Below are positions 1 to 8,214 of a stretch of DNA of 64,000 nt, one piece after another. The translations under genes were made by a program, and so were the position numbers. Under the pieces are notes generated by a model. That model was not told the origin of the DNA. It did not search any database and worked only from the letters and a program-made list of their open reading frames with translations. This DNA is from Tsukamurella sp040611135 (GTDB taxonomy: Bacteria; Actinomycetota; Actinomycetes; Mycobacteriales; Mycobacteriaceae), in contig NZ_JBEXNL010000021.1 of assembly GCF_040611135.1 (NCBI RefSeq), positions 18,929-82,928 on the forward strand. Direction: 5' to 3'. Within the stretch, counting starts at the first letter, position 1. Every line of letters begins with the position of its first letter.

Positions 1-1686
1 TTGCTCTACGCGGCCGCGTCGAAGGCATCGCTGGTCGACTTCAAGGAGAACATCCGCCCGATCGGCATGCTGTCGGTCGGGCTCGTGCTGTTCACCGCCG
101 CCGCGGTCGGGGCGGTGGCCTCCTGGCTGCTCGACATCCCGTTCGCCGCGGGGCTCGCGCTGGGCGCGATCGTGGGGCCCCCGGACGCGGTCGCCGCCAC
201 CGCGGTCGGACGCCGGATCGGCCTGCCGCGGCGGGTGACCACGCTGCTCGAGGGCGAGTCGCTGTTCAACGACGCGACCTCGATCGTGCTTCTCCGCACC
301 GCCATCGCGGCGATCGCGGGCACCGTCGGGTTCTGGCAGGTCCTCGGCTCGTTCGCGCTGAGCGCGGTGGGCGGCGCGTTCGTGGGCGTCGTCATCGCGG
401 TGATCCTGCGTTTCCTGCTGCGCCGCCTCGTCGACCCCGTGCTGACCACCGGCATCACCCTGATCAGCCCGTGGCTGGCCTACCTCCCCGCCGAGCACAT
501 CCACGGCTCGGGCGTGGTCGCCGTGGTCGTCGCCGGGCTGATCGTCGCGTACAAGGCGCCCACCGATCAGACCGCGATCGGCCGGATGTCGGCGCGGATC
601 AACTGGAACACCCTCCAGTTCCTGTTGGAGAACTCCGTGTTCCTCCTCATCGGCCTGCAGATGCGCACGATCTTCGAGGGAGCCGCGCGATCCTCGGTCG
701 GTTGGCCGCTGATCATCACGACCTGCGCGGCCGTGATGGCGACGGTGATCGTCGCGCGGGTGGTGTGGTGCGCACCGTCGGCCCTGATCTCGATCCGAGT
801 GGACGAACGGAGCCAACGGCTCACGGCCGGCGAGATGACGGTGCTCTCCTGGGCCGGCATGCGCGGCGTCGTGACGCTCGCCGCCGCGTTCATCCTCCCG
901 ACCGACTGTCCGGACCGGGAGGTCCTGGTGTTCGCCGCCATGGTCGTCGTGGCCGGCAGTCTGCTGATCCAGGGTTCGACGTTGCCGGGGCTGGCCAAAC
1001 TGCTCAAGGTCCGGGGGCCGAACGCCCGTACCGACGCCCTGCAGCAGGCGGTGGTCATGCGCGCGGCGATCACGGCCGGGATCGAGCGCCTGGACACGAT
1101 CGCCGCGAGTCCGCAGAACACGGTCCCCGCGCCGGTGATCGACCGGATCCGCGACCTCGCGATCACCCGCGAACGGTCGTTCTGGGAGCGCCTCGGCCCG
1201 GAGGCGCACAACACCCCCGCGGCGCAGGTCCGCGAGATCCGGCTGCAGATGATCGGAGCGGAGCGCGACGAGGTGCTGCGGCTGCGCGACACGGGCCAGG
1301 GCGACCACGAGGTCCTCGAGCAGGTCCTCAGCAATCTCGACGTGGAGGAGGCGATGCTCACGGTGTCCGCGGTCCGCAGCGAGCGCGTCGCCGTGGCGGA
1401 ACTGCTCACCCCGCCGTGGTCGCACGAGGAGTGTGACCATCTCCGCGTCTCGGACGCCTTCGCCGACCCGGTGCCGCTGAGCGAGACCTGCCTCGAGTGC
1501 ATCGCCGACGGGCAGAACCCCGTCGCCCTCCGACTGTGCCTGACCTGCGGGCACGTCGGATGCTGCGACTCGTCCGAGGGCAAGCACGCGACCGCGCACC
1601 ACGAGACGACGAACCACCCCGTGATCCGCAGCTTCGAGCCCGGGGAATCGTGGCGGTGGTGCTACATCGACGAACTGTTGAAGTAG
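1..1686 (+). CDS. CPA1-type Na+/H+ antiporter with C-terminal UBP-type zinc finger (5' end outside window)
   Basis: The reading frame is open from the first base, so the true start lies upstream; 561 residues are visible. Residues 1 to about 340 are a run of hydrophobic segments with the CPA1/NhaP-type core (GPPDAVAAT, then LLEGESLFNDAT), the region that carries the transport Asp residues in this family. A hydrophilic helical cytosolic part follows. The last ~85 residues are Cys/His rich (CLEC near 497, CLTCGHVGC, then several His), matching a UBP-type zinc finger, a fold known for binding ubiquitin C-termini in eukaryotes; its bacterial role is unknown. Likely exports Na+ (or another cation) in exchange for H+ at the plasma membrane. 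The gene ends 31 bases before the DedA gene. Confidence 0.88.
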   Translation: MLYAAASKASLVDFKENIRPIGMLSVGLVLFTAAAVGAVASWLLDIPFAAGLALGAIVGPPDAVAATAVGRRIGLPRRVTTLLEGESLFNDATSIVLLRTAIAAIAGTVGFWQVLGSFALSAVGGAFVGVVIAVILRFLLRRLVDPVLTTGITLISPWLAYLPAEHIHGSGVVAVVVAGLIVAYKAPTDQTAIGRMSARINWNTLQFLLENSVFLLIGLQMRTIFEGAARSSVGWPLIITTCAAVMATVIVARVVWCAPSALISIRVDERSQRLTAGEMTVLSWAGMRGVVTLAAAFILPTDCPDREVLVFAAMVVVAGSLLIQGSTLPGLAKLLKVRGPNARTDALQQAVVMRAAITAGIERLDTIAASPQNTVPAPVIDRIRDLAITRERSFWERLGPEAHNTPAAQVREIRLQMIGAERDEVLRLRDTGQGDHEVLEQVLSNLDVEEAMLTVSAVRSERVAVAELLTPPWSHEECDHLRVSDAFADPVPLSETCLECIADGQNPVALRLCLTCGHVGCCDSSEGKHATAHHETTNHPVIRSFEPGESWRWCYIDELLK

Positions 1687-1705
1687 AACCGGCGCTCCGG
1701 CCGGT

Positions 1706-1711
1706 ATCCTG
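1706..1711 (+). promoter_or_regulatory. -10 box (TATCCT) for a leaderless dedA transcript
   Basis: TATCCT ends 6 bases before the GTG at 1718 and there is no Shine-Dalgarno sequence in between. This is the TANNNT-N6-start arrangement seen at many genes here, so transcription probably begins at the start codon. Confidence 0.55.
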
Positions 1712-1717
1712 GTCGTC

Positions 1718-2434
1718 GTGCCTCTCAACGACCTGACTCTGGCCGCCTCGACCACCATGCAGGCGTTCGCCCTCAAGGACATCACCGATCCGGTGGCCAT
1801 CCTCAACGCCTTCGGCGGTATCGCCCTGGTGGGCCTGCTGCTGGTGGTGTTCATCGAGTCCGGCGTGCTGTTCCCGGTGCTCCCCGGTGACTCGCTGCTC
1901 TTCGTGGCCGGCCTGCTCGCGTCCGCCGGCAGCTCCGGGGTCGCGGTCGGCGAAGCCACCTACACCGGCAAGGCCATGTCACTGCCGGTACTGCTGATCA
2001 CGGTGCCCATCGTGGCGATCCTCGGCGGCGTCGTCGGGTACTTCATCGGTCGGTTCGGCGGCTCGGCGTTCTTCAAGCCCGACGCGCGCTTCCTCAAGAC
2101 CAAGTACCTCGACGAGTCGCACGCGTTCTTCGAGAAGTACGGCCCGGCCACGCTGGTGCTCGCCCGATTCGTCCCGTTCGTCCGCACCTTCGCGCCGCTC
2201 GCCGCGGGCGCGGCGAAGATGACCTTCGCCAAGTTCTTCATGTGGACGGTGATCGGCGCCATCATCTGGGCCGACGGCATTCTCCTGCTCGGGGTGTGGC
2301 TGGGCAAGGTGGAGTTCGTGCGCAACCACATCGACATCATCTTCATCGTGATCGTCCTGGTCTCGGTGCTCCCGATCGCCCTGGGCGCCGTGAAGAAGTA
2401 CCTCGCGGGCCGCCGCACCGACGCAGCCGCATAG
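1718..2434 (+). CDS. DedA family membrane protein (first of a pair)
   Basis: A 238-residue polytopic membrane protein. It carries the DedA/SNARE-associated signatures: an acidic residue followed by PVLPGDSLLFVAG near residue 50, and ARFVPFVRTFAPLAAG near 150, which form the re-entrant core. DedA proteins are linked to undecaprenyl-phosphate or phospholipid flipping and proton-motive-force-dependent envelope homeostasis; the substrate here cannot be read from sequence. The GTG start is chosen because a TATCCT box lies 6 bases upstream. A second DedA paralogue begins 8 bases after this stop, so the two are likely co-transcribed. Confidence 0.88.
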   Translation: MPLNDLTLAASTTMQAFALKDITDPVAILNAFGGIALVGLLLVVFIESGVLFPVLPGDSLLFVAGLLASAGSSGVAVGEATYTGKAMSLPVLLITVPIVAILGGVVGYFIGRFGGSAFFKPDARFLKTKYLDESHAFFEKYGPATLVLARFVPFVRTFAPLAAGAAKMTFAKFFMWTVIGAIIWADGILLLGVWLGKVEFVRNHIDIIFIVIVLVSVLPIALGAVKKYLAGRRTDAAA

Positions 2435-2442
2435 GCCCCGGC

Positions 2443-3078
2443 GTGCTCGCATTCGTCCAGGAAGCCGGGCCGGTGATGATCTGGCTCGTCGTGGCCGGAT
2501 TCGTCTTCTGCGAGTGCGCGTTCATCATCGGGCTGTTCCTCCCCGGCGACTCCCTGCTCCTCACCGCCGGCCTCGCGATGGCCACCACGGGGCATTCCTC
2601 GATGTCGGTGTGGGGCCTCGCGGTGGCGGCGTTCCTCGCGGCGATCGCCGGCAACCATGTGGGGTACCGGATCGGCGTGAAGATGGGCGATCACGTGCTC
2701 GCCAAGAAGGACGGACGCTACCTCAACGCGCACAACCTGCACCGCGTCAAGGAGCTGATGGACCGGCACGGCTTCTTCTCGGTGCTCATCGCCCGCTGGA
2801 TCCCGTGGGTCCGGACCCTGTGCCCGCTGGTGGCCGGCGCCGTCGGGATGGACAAGCGGAAGTTCACCCTCGCGTCGGTCCTCGGCTCGCTGATCTGGGC
2901 CCCCTTCCTCCTGCTCGTGGGCTACTACGCGTCCTCCGCACTCAAGGACTACAAGTTCGTCCTGGACTGGGCCCTGCGCGGGATGATCGTCATGCTCGTC
3001 GTCGGCACGATCATCGGGATCGTCGGTTACCGACGGGAGATGTCCAAGCAGAACGTCACCGTCGATCTGGAGGACTGA
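2443..3078 (+). CDS. DedA family membrane protein (second of a pair)
   Basis: 211 residues starting at GTG 2443, just after the first DedA gene; the frame is open further upstream, but that part overlaps the preceding gene and is not DedA-like. Core motifs are present: FLPGDSLLLTAG near residue 30 and ARWIPWVRTLCPLVAGAVG near 125, with about five hydrophobic segments. It resembles its neighbour only moderately, so this is an old tandem pair rather than a recent duplicate. Expected role is lipid-carrier flipping in the plasma membrane. The basic/acidic tail after the last membrane segment should be cytosolic. Confidence 0.87.
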   Translation: MLAFVQEAGPVMIWLVVAGFVFCECAFIIGLFLPGDSLLLTAGLAMATTGHSSMSVWGLAVAAFLAAIAGNHVGYRIGVKMGDHVLAKKDGRYLNAHNLHRVKELMDRHGFFSVLIARWIPWVRTLCPLVAGAVGMDKRKFTLASVLGSLIWAPFLLLVGYYASSALKDYKFVLDWALRGMIVMLVVGTIIGIVGYRREMSKQNVTVDLED

Positions 3079-3109
3079 TGGCCGCGCTCGCACGTCCGGT
3101 GGCCCGACG

Positions 3110-4771
3110 GTGACCGTCCTGACGGCCCGCGACCTGTCCGTCGCGTACGCCGACCGGACCCTGTTCGCCGGACTCGACCTCGTGATCGCCCCGGGCGAGG
3201 TGGTCGGGTTGGTCGGCGCGAACGGCGCGGGGAAGTCGACGCTTCTGGGGCTCCTCGCGGGGATCGGCCCGGAGGGCGGACCGGACGTGTCCGGCACCGT
3301 CGACCTGTCCCCCGCGGACGCGTCCGTCGGGTACCTCGCGCAGGAGCACGAACGACGGCCCGGGGAGACGGTGGCGCAGTTCGTCGCTCGGCGCACGGGC
3401 GTCGCGGCGGCGCAGGCGGCGATGGACGCGGCCGCGCTCGCCCTCGCTTCCGAGTCCGATCCGGCTCCGGACTCGGATCGGTTCACGCCCGCGCTGGACC
3501 GGTGGCTCGCGCTCGGCGGCGCGGACCTGGACCAGCGGCTGGCCTCGATCCTCGACGAGGTCGGGCTCGGCGACGCCGATGCCGAGATGACGGGGCTCTC
3601 CGGAGGGCAGGCCGCCCGCGCGGGCCTGGCCGCGGTGCTGGCCTCCCGGTACGACGTGCTGCTCCTGGACGAGCCGACCAACGACCTGGACCTCGCGGGC
3701 CTCGAACTGCTGGAGCGCTTCGTCACGGAGAGCTCGGGCGCGACGGCGATGGTACTCGTCTCGCACGACCGCGAGTTCCTCGCGCGCACCGTGACGACCG
3801 TCGTGGAGCTGGACCTCGCGCAACAGCAGATCGGCGTTTACGGCGGCGGCTACGAGGCGTACCTCGTCGAGCGGGAGGTCGCGCGCCGGCACGCCCGCGA
3901 GGAGTACGACGAGTACGCCGGGAAGCTGTCGGGCCTGCAGGACCGCGCGCAGATGCAGCGCAATTGGATGGAGCACGGCGTGCGCAATGCGCGCCGGAAG
4001 ATGAAGAACGGGGACCCCGACAAGGCCGGCCGGAAGGCGCGCCTCGAGTCCACGGAGAAGCAGGCCTCGAAGGCGCGGCAGACCGAGCGCGCCATCGAAC
4101 GGCTCGAGGTGGTCGAGGAGCCGCGCAAGGAGTGGGAGTTGCGGATGTCGATCCGCGCGGCCCCGCGGAGCGGCACCGTCGTGGTGAGCGCATCCGGGGC
4201 CACCGTCGTGTACCCCGGGCTGACCGTCGGGCCCGTGAGCGTGAGCGTCGAGTACGGCGACCGGATCCTCCTGACCGGCCCGAACGGGGCCGGCAAGTCG
4301 ACGCTCCTCGGGCTCCTGCTCGGGCGCATCGCGCCGTCCGCCGGGACCGTGGCGCTCGGGTCCGGGGTGGAGGTGGGCGAGGTCGACCAGGCCCGCGGGC
4401 GCTTCCTGTCCGACGGTCCGCTGCTGGACACCTTCTGCGCGGAGGTGCCGGAGACGCCGCCCGCCGACGTGCGGACGCTGCTCGCCAAGTTCGGGCTGCG
4501 CGGGCACCACGTGCTGCGCCCCGCCTCGTCGCTCTCCCCCGGCGAGCGGACCCGCGCCGCGCTCGCGTTGCTACAGGCCCGCGGGGTGAACCTCCTCGTC
4601 CTCGACGAGCCGACGAACCACCTCGACCTGCCCGCGATCGAACAGCTCGAGCAGGCCGTCGAGTCCTTCGACGGCACGGTGATCCTGGTGACCCACGACC
4701 GCCGGATGCTCGACACCGTGCGCGCGACGCGGCGCTGGCGGATGGACGGCGGAGTCTTCAGCGAGGACTGA
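3110..4771 (+). CDS. ABC-F family ATP-binding protein
   Basis: 553 residues with two ABC ATPase domains and no membrane segment, the ABC-F layout. Domain 1 has Walker A GANGAGKST (~40), signature LSGGQ and Walker B LLLLDEPTNDLDL. Domain 2 has GPNGAGKST (~390), a degenerate signature LSPGE and LLVLDEPTNHLDLP. A charged linker rich in Arg/Lys/Glu (~250-330) separates them. ABC-F proteins act on the ribosome, in translation rescue or antibiotic protection; which applies here cannot be told. The GTG at 3110 is used because the domain starts immediately; it lies 31 bases after the DedA stop. Confidence 0.88.
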   Translation: MTVLTARDLSVAYADRTLFAGLDLVIAPGEVVGLVGANGAGKSTLLGLLAGIGPEGGPDVSGTVDLSPADASVGYLAQEHERRPGETVAQFVARRTGVAAAQAAMDAAALALASESDPAPDSDRFTPALDRWLALGGADLDQRLASILDEVGLGDADAEMTGLSGGQAARAGLAAVLASRYDVLLLDEPTNDLDLAGLELLERFVTESSGATAMVLVSHDREFLARTVTTVVELDLAQQQIGVYGGGYEAYLVEREVARRHAREEYDEYAGKLSGLQDRAQMQRNWMEHGVRNARRKMKNGDPDKAGRKARLESTEKQASKARQTERAIERLEVVEEPRKEWELRMSIRAAPRSGTVVVSASGATVVYPGLTVGPVSVSVEYGDRILLTGPNGAGKSTLLGLLLGRIAPSAGTVALGSGVEVGEVDQARGRFLSDGPLLDTFCAEVPETPPADVRTLLAKFGLRGHHVLRPASSLSPGERTRAALALLQARGVNLLVLDEPTNHLDLPAIEQLEQAVESFDGTVILVTHDRRMLDTVRATRRWRMDGGVFSED

Positions 4772-4813
4772 TCCGAGGCGCGATCGCTGATCCAGGCGAC
4801 GCTCTTCCTGCTC

Positions 4814-4870
4814 GCACTCGGATTCTGTCCAGTACGGCCACGCTGTCCGCACCGGACAAGATCCGAGTGC
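4814..4870. repeat. Dispersed imperfect palindrome, copy A
   Basis: Outer arms GCACTCGGAT and ATCCGAGTGC are perfect inverted repeats around a 37-base centre that itself contains TGTCCG-CAC-CGGACA. A related element lies at 59558-59616; over 55 aligned bases, with one copy reversed, about 43 match. It sits in the gap between the ABC-F gene and the ParE remnant, and could be a REP-like repeat or a terminator for the convergent ends. Confidence 0.6.
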
Positions 4871-4895
4871 CGATCGGAAGCGAACACCACCTCGA

Positions 4896-5120
4896 TCAGA
4901 GGTGGCGCAACGGATCCATTCGCTGATGGAGAACTCGGATGACATCCACCCCGTGATCGCCCTCGCGGTAATGGATCACGTGACTCCCGATCCCGTAACG
5001 GCGATAGCCCTCGCGGACATCGTCGCACCGCCGGCCACGGTCCGGCCCCTCGGCGATGCGTTCGCATGCGGCACGGATCTCGGCGAGGTGTCCTGATCCT
5101 CCAACAGACTGCCCAGTCAT
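4896..5120 (-). pseudogene. ParE/RelE-type toxin remnant, N-terminally truncated
   Basis: Reading the minus strand from ATG 5120 gives 74 residues. From about residue 13 onwards they match the back two thirds of a ParE toxin: RAACERIAEGPDRGRR, then HVIHYREGDHGVDVIRVLH and a final RMDPLRHL. The normal first ~25 residues (start of helix 1 and the loop before the conserved Leu-Arg helix) are replaced by an unrelated MTGQSVGGSG. No ParD-type antitoxin gene is adjacent. The GH76 gene ends 4 bases upstream, suggesting that a rearrangement brought that gene in and removed the antitoxin and toxin front. Ordinary ParE proteins have about 95-105 residues. Probably non-functional. Confidence 0.7.
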
Positions 5121-5124
5121 CCTC

Positions 5125-6240
5125 TCAATTCCGCGCCAAGGCCGCGGCGGCCTCCATGGCCATCCAGCCGCCGATCTGCACGGACAGGTCGCGCTCGGGG
5201 GTGCTGCTGCCGCGGACGGTGCCGCCCGTGAAGTAGGCCGGGGTGTCCGTCGAGCCCGGGATCCGGGCGTCGCGGGTCCAGTCCGCGGAGAAGATGACCC
5301 GCCCGTCGATCTCGCGGGTGCCGTGCCACGCGGCCTCGGCCGAGGCGAGGACGATCTCGGCCGCCGCCTCGCGGGCATCGTCGGCCCCCGGGCCGCGCAA
5401 CTGCAGCGCCGCCAACGCCAGGTAGCGGATGAGGATGCCGTTGAAGAGGCCACCGTCGCCCCCGCCGCCGCCGGTGACGACACCACCGTCGGTCATGTGC
5501 TCGGCGACCGCGGCGATGAGCGCGGCGGCGCGGGCGGCGTGCCGCGGCGCCAGGTCCGACGAGAGCTCCGTGTCCAGCCCGATCGTGACGCCCTGGTTGT
5601 ACGAGTACTTCTCCGGGTAGCGCTTCCCGCCCTCGGGGTCCGCGTAGTCGCCGTCGACCCCGTCGTCGATGAGCCCCGTGGCCGGGTCGAGGAGCCTGCG
5701 GTGCAGCCAGTCCGAGGTCTCCTCGGCGCGCTCGAACCGGCCCATCCGGGCGAGGAAGATGCCCGCCGGACCGTTCGCCGGGGCGTTGAGGAACAGCCCC
5801 TTGGTGCGCCAGGTGATGCCGCCGCCGGCCTCGGGCACCCACGCGTCGTACAGCTCGTCGCGCAGCACCCGCAGCCGCCGCGAGGCGTTCAGGCCCGCGT
5901 GCCGCTGCGCCCGCTCCAGCGCCAGCCCCATCCACGCCATGTCGTCGTAGTAGGAGTTGGTGACGCGCAACAGGTTCCGCAGCCGGTGCCCGCGGGCGAT
6001 CCGCAGCACCAGTTTCCTGGTCGACGGTGCGCCGTCCCGCACGTAGGCGTCCACGGCCACGTCGAGCAAGTGGGCCTGCCACCAGTAGTTCCAACTGACG
6101 AACAGCGCGTCCCGCCGCGAGGCCGGGTAGGCGGGCGTGCCGAGCCGCGTGGCGGGGACGCCCCAGACGGGCCGCAGGTGCCGCTCGACCACCGCGGCCT
6201 GCGCCGCGGCGGCACGCTGATTCCACTCGACCACCGTCAT
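5125..6240 (-). CDS. Glycoside hydrolase family 76 protein (alpha-1,6-mannanase type)
   Basis: 371 residues of an (alpha/alpha)6-type enzyme. The GH76 hallmark is the Asp-Asp pair in NSYYDDMAW (residues 99-100), the catalytic nucleophile and acid/base of family 76 endo-alpha-1,6-mannanases. Further family features are the TYW-like FVSWNYWWQAHLLD near 47-60, ITWRTKGLFLNAPANGP and YSYNQGVTIG. Substrates in this order of bacteria could be the alpha-1,6-mannan backbone of lipomannan or lipoarabinomannan. No signal peptide is visible: the N-terminus MTVVEWNQRAAAAQ is hydrophilic, so the enzyme would be cytosolic unless exported unconventionally. Divergent from the phd/vapC pair. Confidence 0.85.
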   Translation of the reverse strand: MTVVEWNQRAAAAQAAVVERHLRPVWGVPATRLGTPAYPASRRDALFVSWNYWWQAHLLDVAVDAYVRDGAPSTRKLVLRIARGHRLRNLLRVTNSYYDDMAWMGLALERAQRHAGLNASRRLRVLRDELYDAWVPEAGGGITWRTKGLFLNAPANGPAGIFLARMGRFERAEETSDWLHRRLLDPATGLIDDGVDGDYADPEGGKRYPEKYSYNQGVTIGLDTELSSDLAPRHAARAAALIAAVAEHMTDGGVVTGGGGGDGGLFNGILIRYLALAALQLRGPGADDAREAAAEIVLASAEAAWHGTREIDGRVIFSADWTRDARIPGSTDTPAYFTGGTVRGSSTPERDLSVQIGGWMAMEAAAALARN

Positions 6241-6317
6241 GGTGACATCACATCACGACGGACCGACAGGTGCGCGCCTTGGCAGGTCAACAGCACCTCA
6301 CGCTCGGAATCACCATG

Positions 6318-6351
6318 AGACCTGGTCAGGTCTGGTCAAGGTCGGTACGAT
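6318..6351 (+). promoter_or_regulatory. Promoter and probable autoregulatory operator of the phd-vapC pair
   Basis: A palindrome AGACCT-GGTC-AGGTCT (6318-6333) is followed by a further GGTCAAGGTC half-repeat. TACGAT at 6346-6351 lies 6 bases before the antitoxin ATG, giving a leaderless transcript. Phd-family antitoxins repress their own promoter through short palindromes, so this is the expected operator. Confidence 0.55.
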
Positions 6352-6357
6352 GGAACC

Positions 6358-6597
6358 ATGGGCAGCACCGAGTTCAACGTCTACACCGCGAAAACGCAGT
6401 TCTCACGGCTCGTCGCGCGCGCCGAACACGGGGATCGGCTCACGATCACCCGGAACGGCCGTCCGGTCGCTCGCCTCATCCCGTTCACCCCCGATCAGCC
6501 GGTACGCACTCCGGGCACCTGGGCAGGTCGGATCGAGATCGCCGACGATTTCGACACGCTGTCCGAGGACGACCTTCGGGATTGGTATGGAGAGTGA
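6358..6597 (+). CDS. Type II antitoxin, Phd/YefM family
   Basis: 79 residues. The N-terminal half has the Phd/YefM fold signature (VYTAKTQFSRLVARAEHGDRLTITRNGRPVARLIP), which dimerises and binds DNA; the acidic C-terminal tail (ADDFDTLSEDDLRDWYGE) is the part expected to wrap the toxin. It neutralises the downstream PIN-domain RNase and probably represses the operon together with it. The stop codon overlaps the toxin start (GTGA at 6594-6597), the usual translational coupling of such pairs. Both genes look intact, unlike the other toxin-antitoxin traces in this window. Confidence 0.9.
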   Translation: MGSTEFNVYTAKTQFSRLVARAEHGDRLTITRNGRPVARLIPFTPDQPVRTPGTWAGRIEIADDFDTLSEDDLRDWYGE

Positions 6598-6965
6598 GGC
6601 TCCTCGCGGACACTCACATCCTCCTGTGGTGGCTCGACGACAGCCCGAGACTGTCGGCCGCACACCGATCGCTGATCGCTGACGACGCGAACACGGTGCT
6701 GGTGTCGGCGGCCACCGTCGCCGAGGTCTCGATCAAGGCCTCGCTCGGCAAGCTCGCCGCGCCCGAGATGAGTGAGGAATTCTTGACCGAAGAAGGGTTC
6801 TCGCTGCTCCCGTTGAGCGTCCGGCATGCGCAGGCACTCCGCGCATTGCCTTGGCACCACCGCGATCCGTTCGACCGCATGCTGGTGGCGCAGTGCCTTG
6901 TGGAACAGATACCGGTCCTGACGGTCGACGAACGATTCCGCGCCTACGAGGTCGAGGTCCGGTAG
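6594..6965 (+). CDS. vapC: PIN-domain toxin ribonuclease (VapC family)
   Basis: 123 residues starting at GTG 6594, overlapping the antitoxin stop. The PIN acidic quartet is complete: Asp6 in LADTHILLWW, Glu44 in TVAEVSIK, Asp94 in DPFDRMLVAQ and Asp112 in TVDERF. These coordinate Mg2+ for cleavage of tRNA or other structured RNA in this family. The HILLWW segment places it in the VapC branch that pairs with Phd-type antitoxins. It ends 2 bases before the convergent stop of the methyltransferase gene. Confidence 0.9.
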   Translation: MRLLADTHILLWWLDDSPRLSAAHRSLIADDANTVLVSAATVAEVSIKASLGKLAAPEMSEEFLTEEGFSLLPLSVRHAQALRALPWHHRDPFDRMLVAQCLVEQIPVLTVDERFRAYEVEVR

Positions 6966-6967
6966 GA

Positions 6968-7678
6968 CTACCAGGACGCGTCGAGGTCGGCGTGCTCGCG
7001 GATCCAGGCGTGCATGGCGATGCCCGCCGCCACACCCACGTTGATCGAGCGGGTCGAGCCGAACTGGGCGATGGACACCGTCGAATCCGCGACGTGCCGT
7101 GCGCCCCCGGAGACGCCCGGGCCCTCCTGCCCGAAGAGGAGGAGGCATCGTCGGGGCAGGGAGGCGCGTTCCAGCGGCACGGAGCCCGGCAGGTTGTCGA
7201 CGGCGACGATCGGCAGGCCCTCGGCCGCGCACCAGGCCGCGAGGGCGTCCGTGTCGGGGTGATGGTGCAGGTGCTGGTAGCGGTCGGTGACCATGGCGCC
7301 CCGGCGGTTCCACCGCTTGCGCCCGACGATGTGCACCGCCCGCGCGCCGAAGGCGTTCGCGGTCCGCACGACGGTGCCGATGTTGGCGTCGTGCCCCAGG
7401 TTCTCGATCGCCACGTGGAACGGGTGCCGGCGGGCGTCCAGGTCGGCGACGATCGCCTCCCGCGACCAGTACCGGTACGCGTCGACCACGTTGCGGCGGT
7501 CGCCCTCGGCGAGTAGCTGCGGGTCGTAGCGCGGGTCGTCCGGCAGCGGTTCTCCCGGATGCTCTGAAGCCCACGGCCCCAGCCCGACGGTGTGCGGTCC
7601 GGGCAGGCCCGTCACCCATTCGGTCGGCCCGAGCTCGTCGTCCTGCCCGAGCCCATCCGGGCCGGGCTCGGAGGTCAC
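6968..7678 (-). CDS. TrmH/SpoU-family RNA 2'-O-methyltransferase
   Basis: 236 residues. The SPOUT knot motifs are present in order: motif 1 NLGHDANIGTVVRTANAFG (~93-111), motif 2 LLLFGQEGPGVS (~183) and motif 3 SINVGVAAGIAMHAW (~212). The enzyme transfers a methyl group from S-adenosylmethionine to a ribose 2'-OH of tRNA or rRNA; the substrate cannot be told. The N-terminal ~60 residues are Pro/Gly rich and non-conserved. The GTG start overlaps the pyrE stop by 4 bases, so the two are translationally coupled, as in the M. tuberculosis pyrE region. Confidence 0.88.
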   Translation of the reverse strand: MTSEPGPDGLGQDDELGPTEWVTGLPGPHTVGLGPWASEHPGEPLPDDPRYDPQLLAEGDRRNVVDAYRYWSREAIVADLDARRHPFHVAIENLGHDANIGTVVRTANAFGARAVHIVGRKRWNRRGAMVTDRYQHLHHHPDTDALAAWCAAEGLPIVAVDNLPGSVPLERASLPRRCLLLFGQEGPGVSGGARHVADSTVSIAQFGSTRSINVGVAAGIAMHAWIREHADLDASW

Positions 7679-8214
7679 AGTCCCAGGTCGGCGAGGCCGA
7701 GCACAGACCGGTACTCGAGACCCTCCGCGGCGATGACATCGGCGGCGCCGGTCGCGCGGTCGACGACGGTCGCGACGCCGATCACCTCGGCGCCGATCTC
7801 GCGGAGCGCGCGCACCGCCGTGAGCGGCGAATTGCCGGTGGTCGTGGTGTCCTCGACGACGAGGACGCGCTTGCCCACCACATCAGGCCCCTCGACCTGG
7901 CGCTGCATGCCGTGCGCCTTCGCGGCCTTGCGGACCACGAACGCGTCGATCGGACGGCCCGGCGCGTGCATCACGGCGGTCGCGACGGGGTCAGCACCCA
8001 GGGTCAGCCCGCCGACCGCGGCGTAGTCCCAGTCCGCCGTGAGCTCGCGCAGGAGCCCACCGATGAGCGGCGAGGCCTCGTGATGCAGCGTCGCGCGGCG
8101 CAGGTCCACGTAGTAGTCCGCCTCGCGGCCGCTCGACAACGTGACCTTGCCGTGCACCACGGCGAGCTCACGGACCAGCTCGGCGAGCCGCGCCTTCGCA
8201 ACCTGATCGGTCAC
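7675..8214 (-). CDS. pyrE: Orotate phosphoribosyltransferase
   Basis: 179 residues, normal for the family. The PRPP-binding loop VLVVEDTTTTGNSPLTAV lies near residue 115-132, and the flexible catalytic loop region near 70-90 contains VVRKAAKAHG. The enzyme joins orotate to PRPP to make OMP, the fifth step of UMP synthesis, in the cytosol. Its GTG start overlaps the stop of the upstream membrane protein gene by 4 bases and its stop overlaps the methyltransferase start by 4 bases, so the three form one tight operon. Confidence 0.94.
   Translation of the reverse strand: MTDQVAKARLAELVRELAVVHGKVTLSSGREADYYVDLRRATLHHEASPLIGGLLRELTADWDYAAVGGLTLGADPVATAVMHAPGRPIDAFVVRKAAKAHGMQRQVEGPDVVGKRVLVVEDTTTTGNSPLTAVRALREIGAEVIGVATVVDRATGAADVIAAEGLEYRSVLGLADLGL

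Noticed and set aside
4902..5096. Small plus-strand frame of 64 codons
   Set aside because: It is the reverse strand of the ParE remnant, whose minus-strand reading gives recognisable toxin motifs.
6403..6663. Minus-strand frame opposite the phd antitoxin
   Set aside because: Shadow of the phd-vapC pair, which has complete motifs and coupling.
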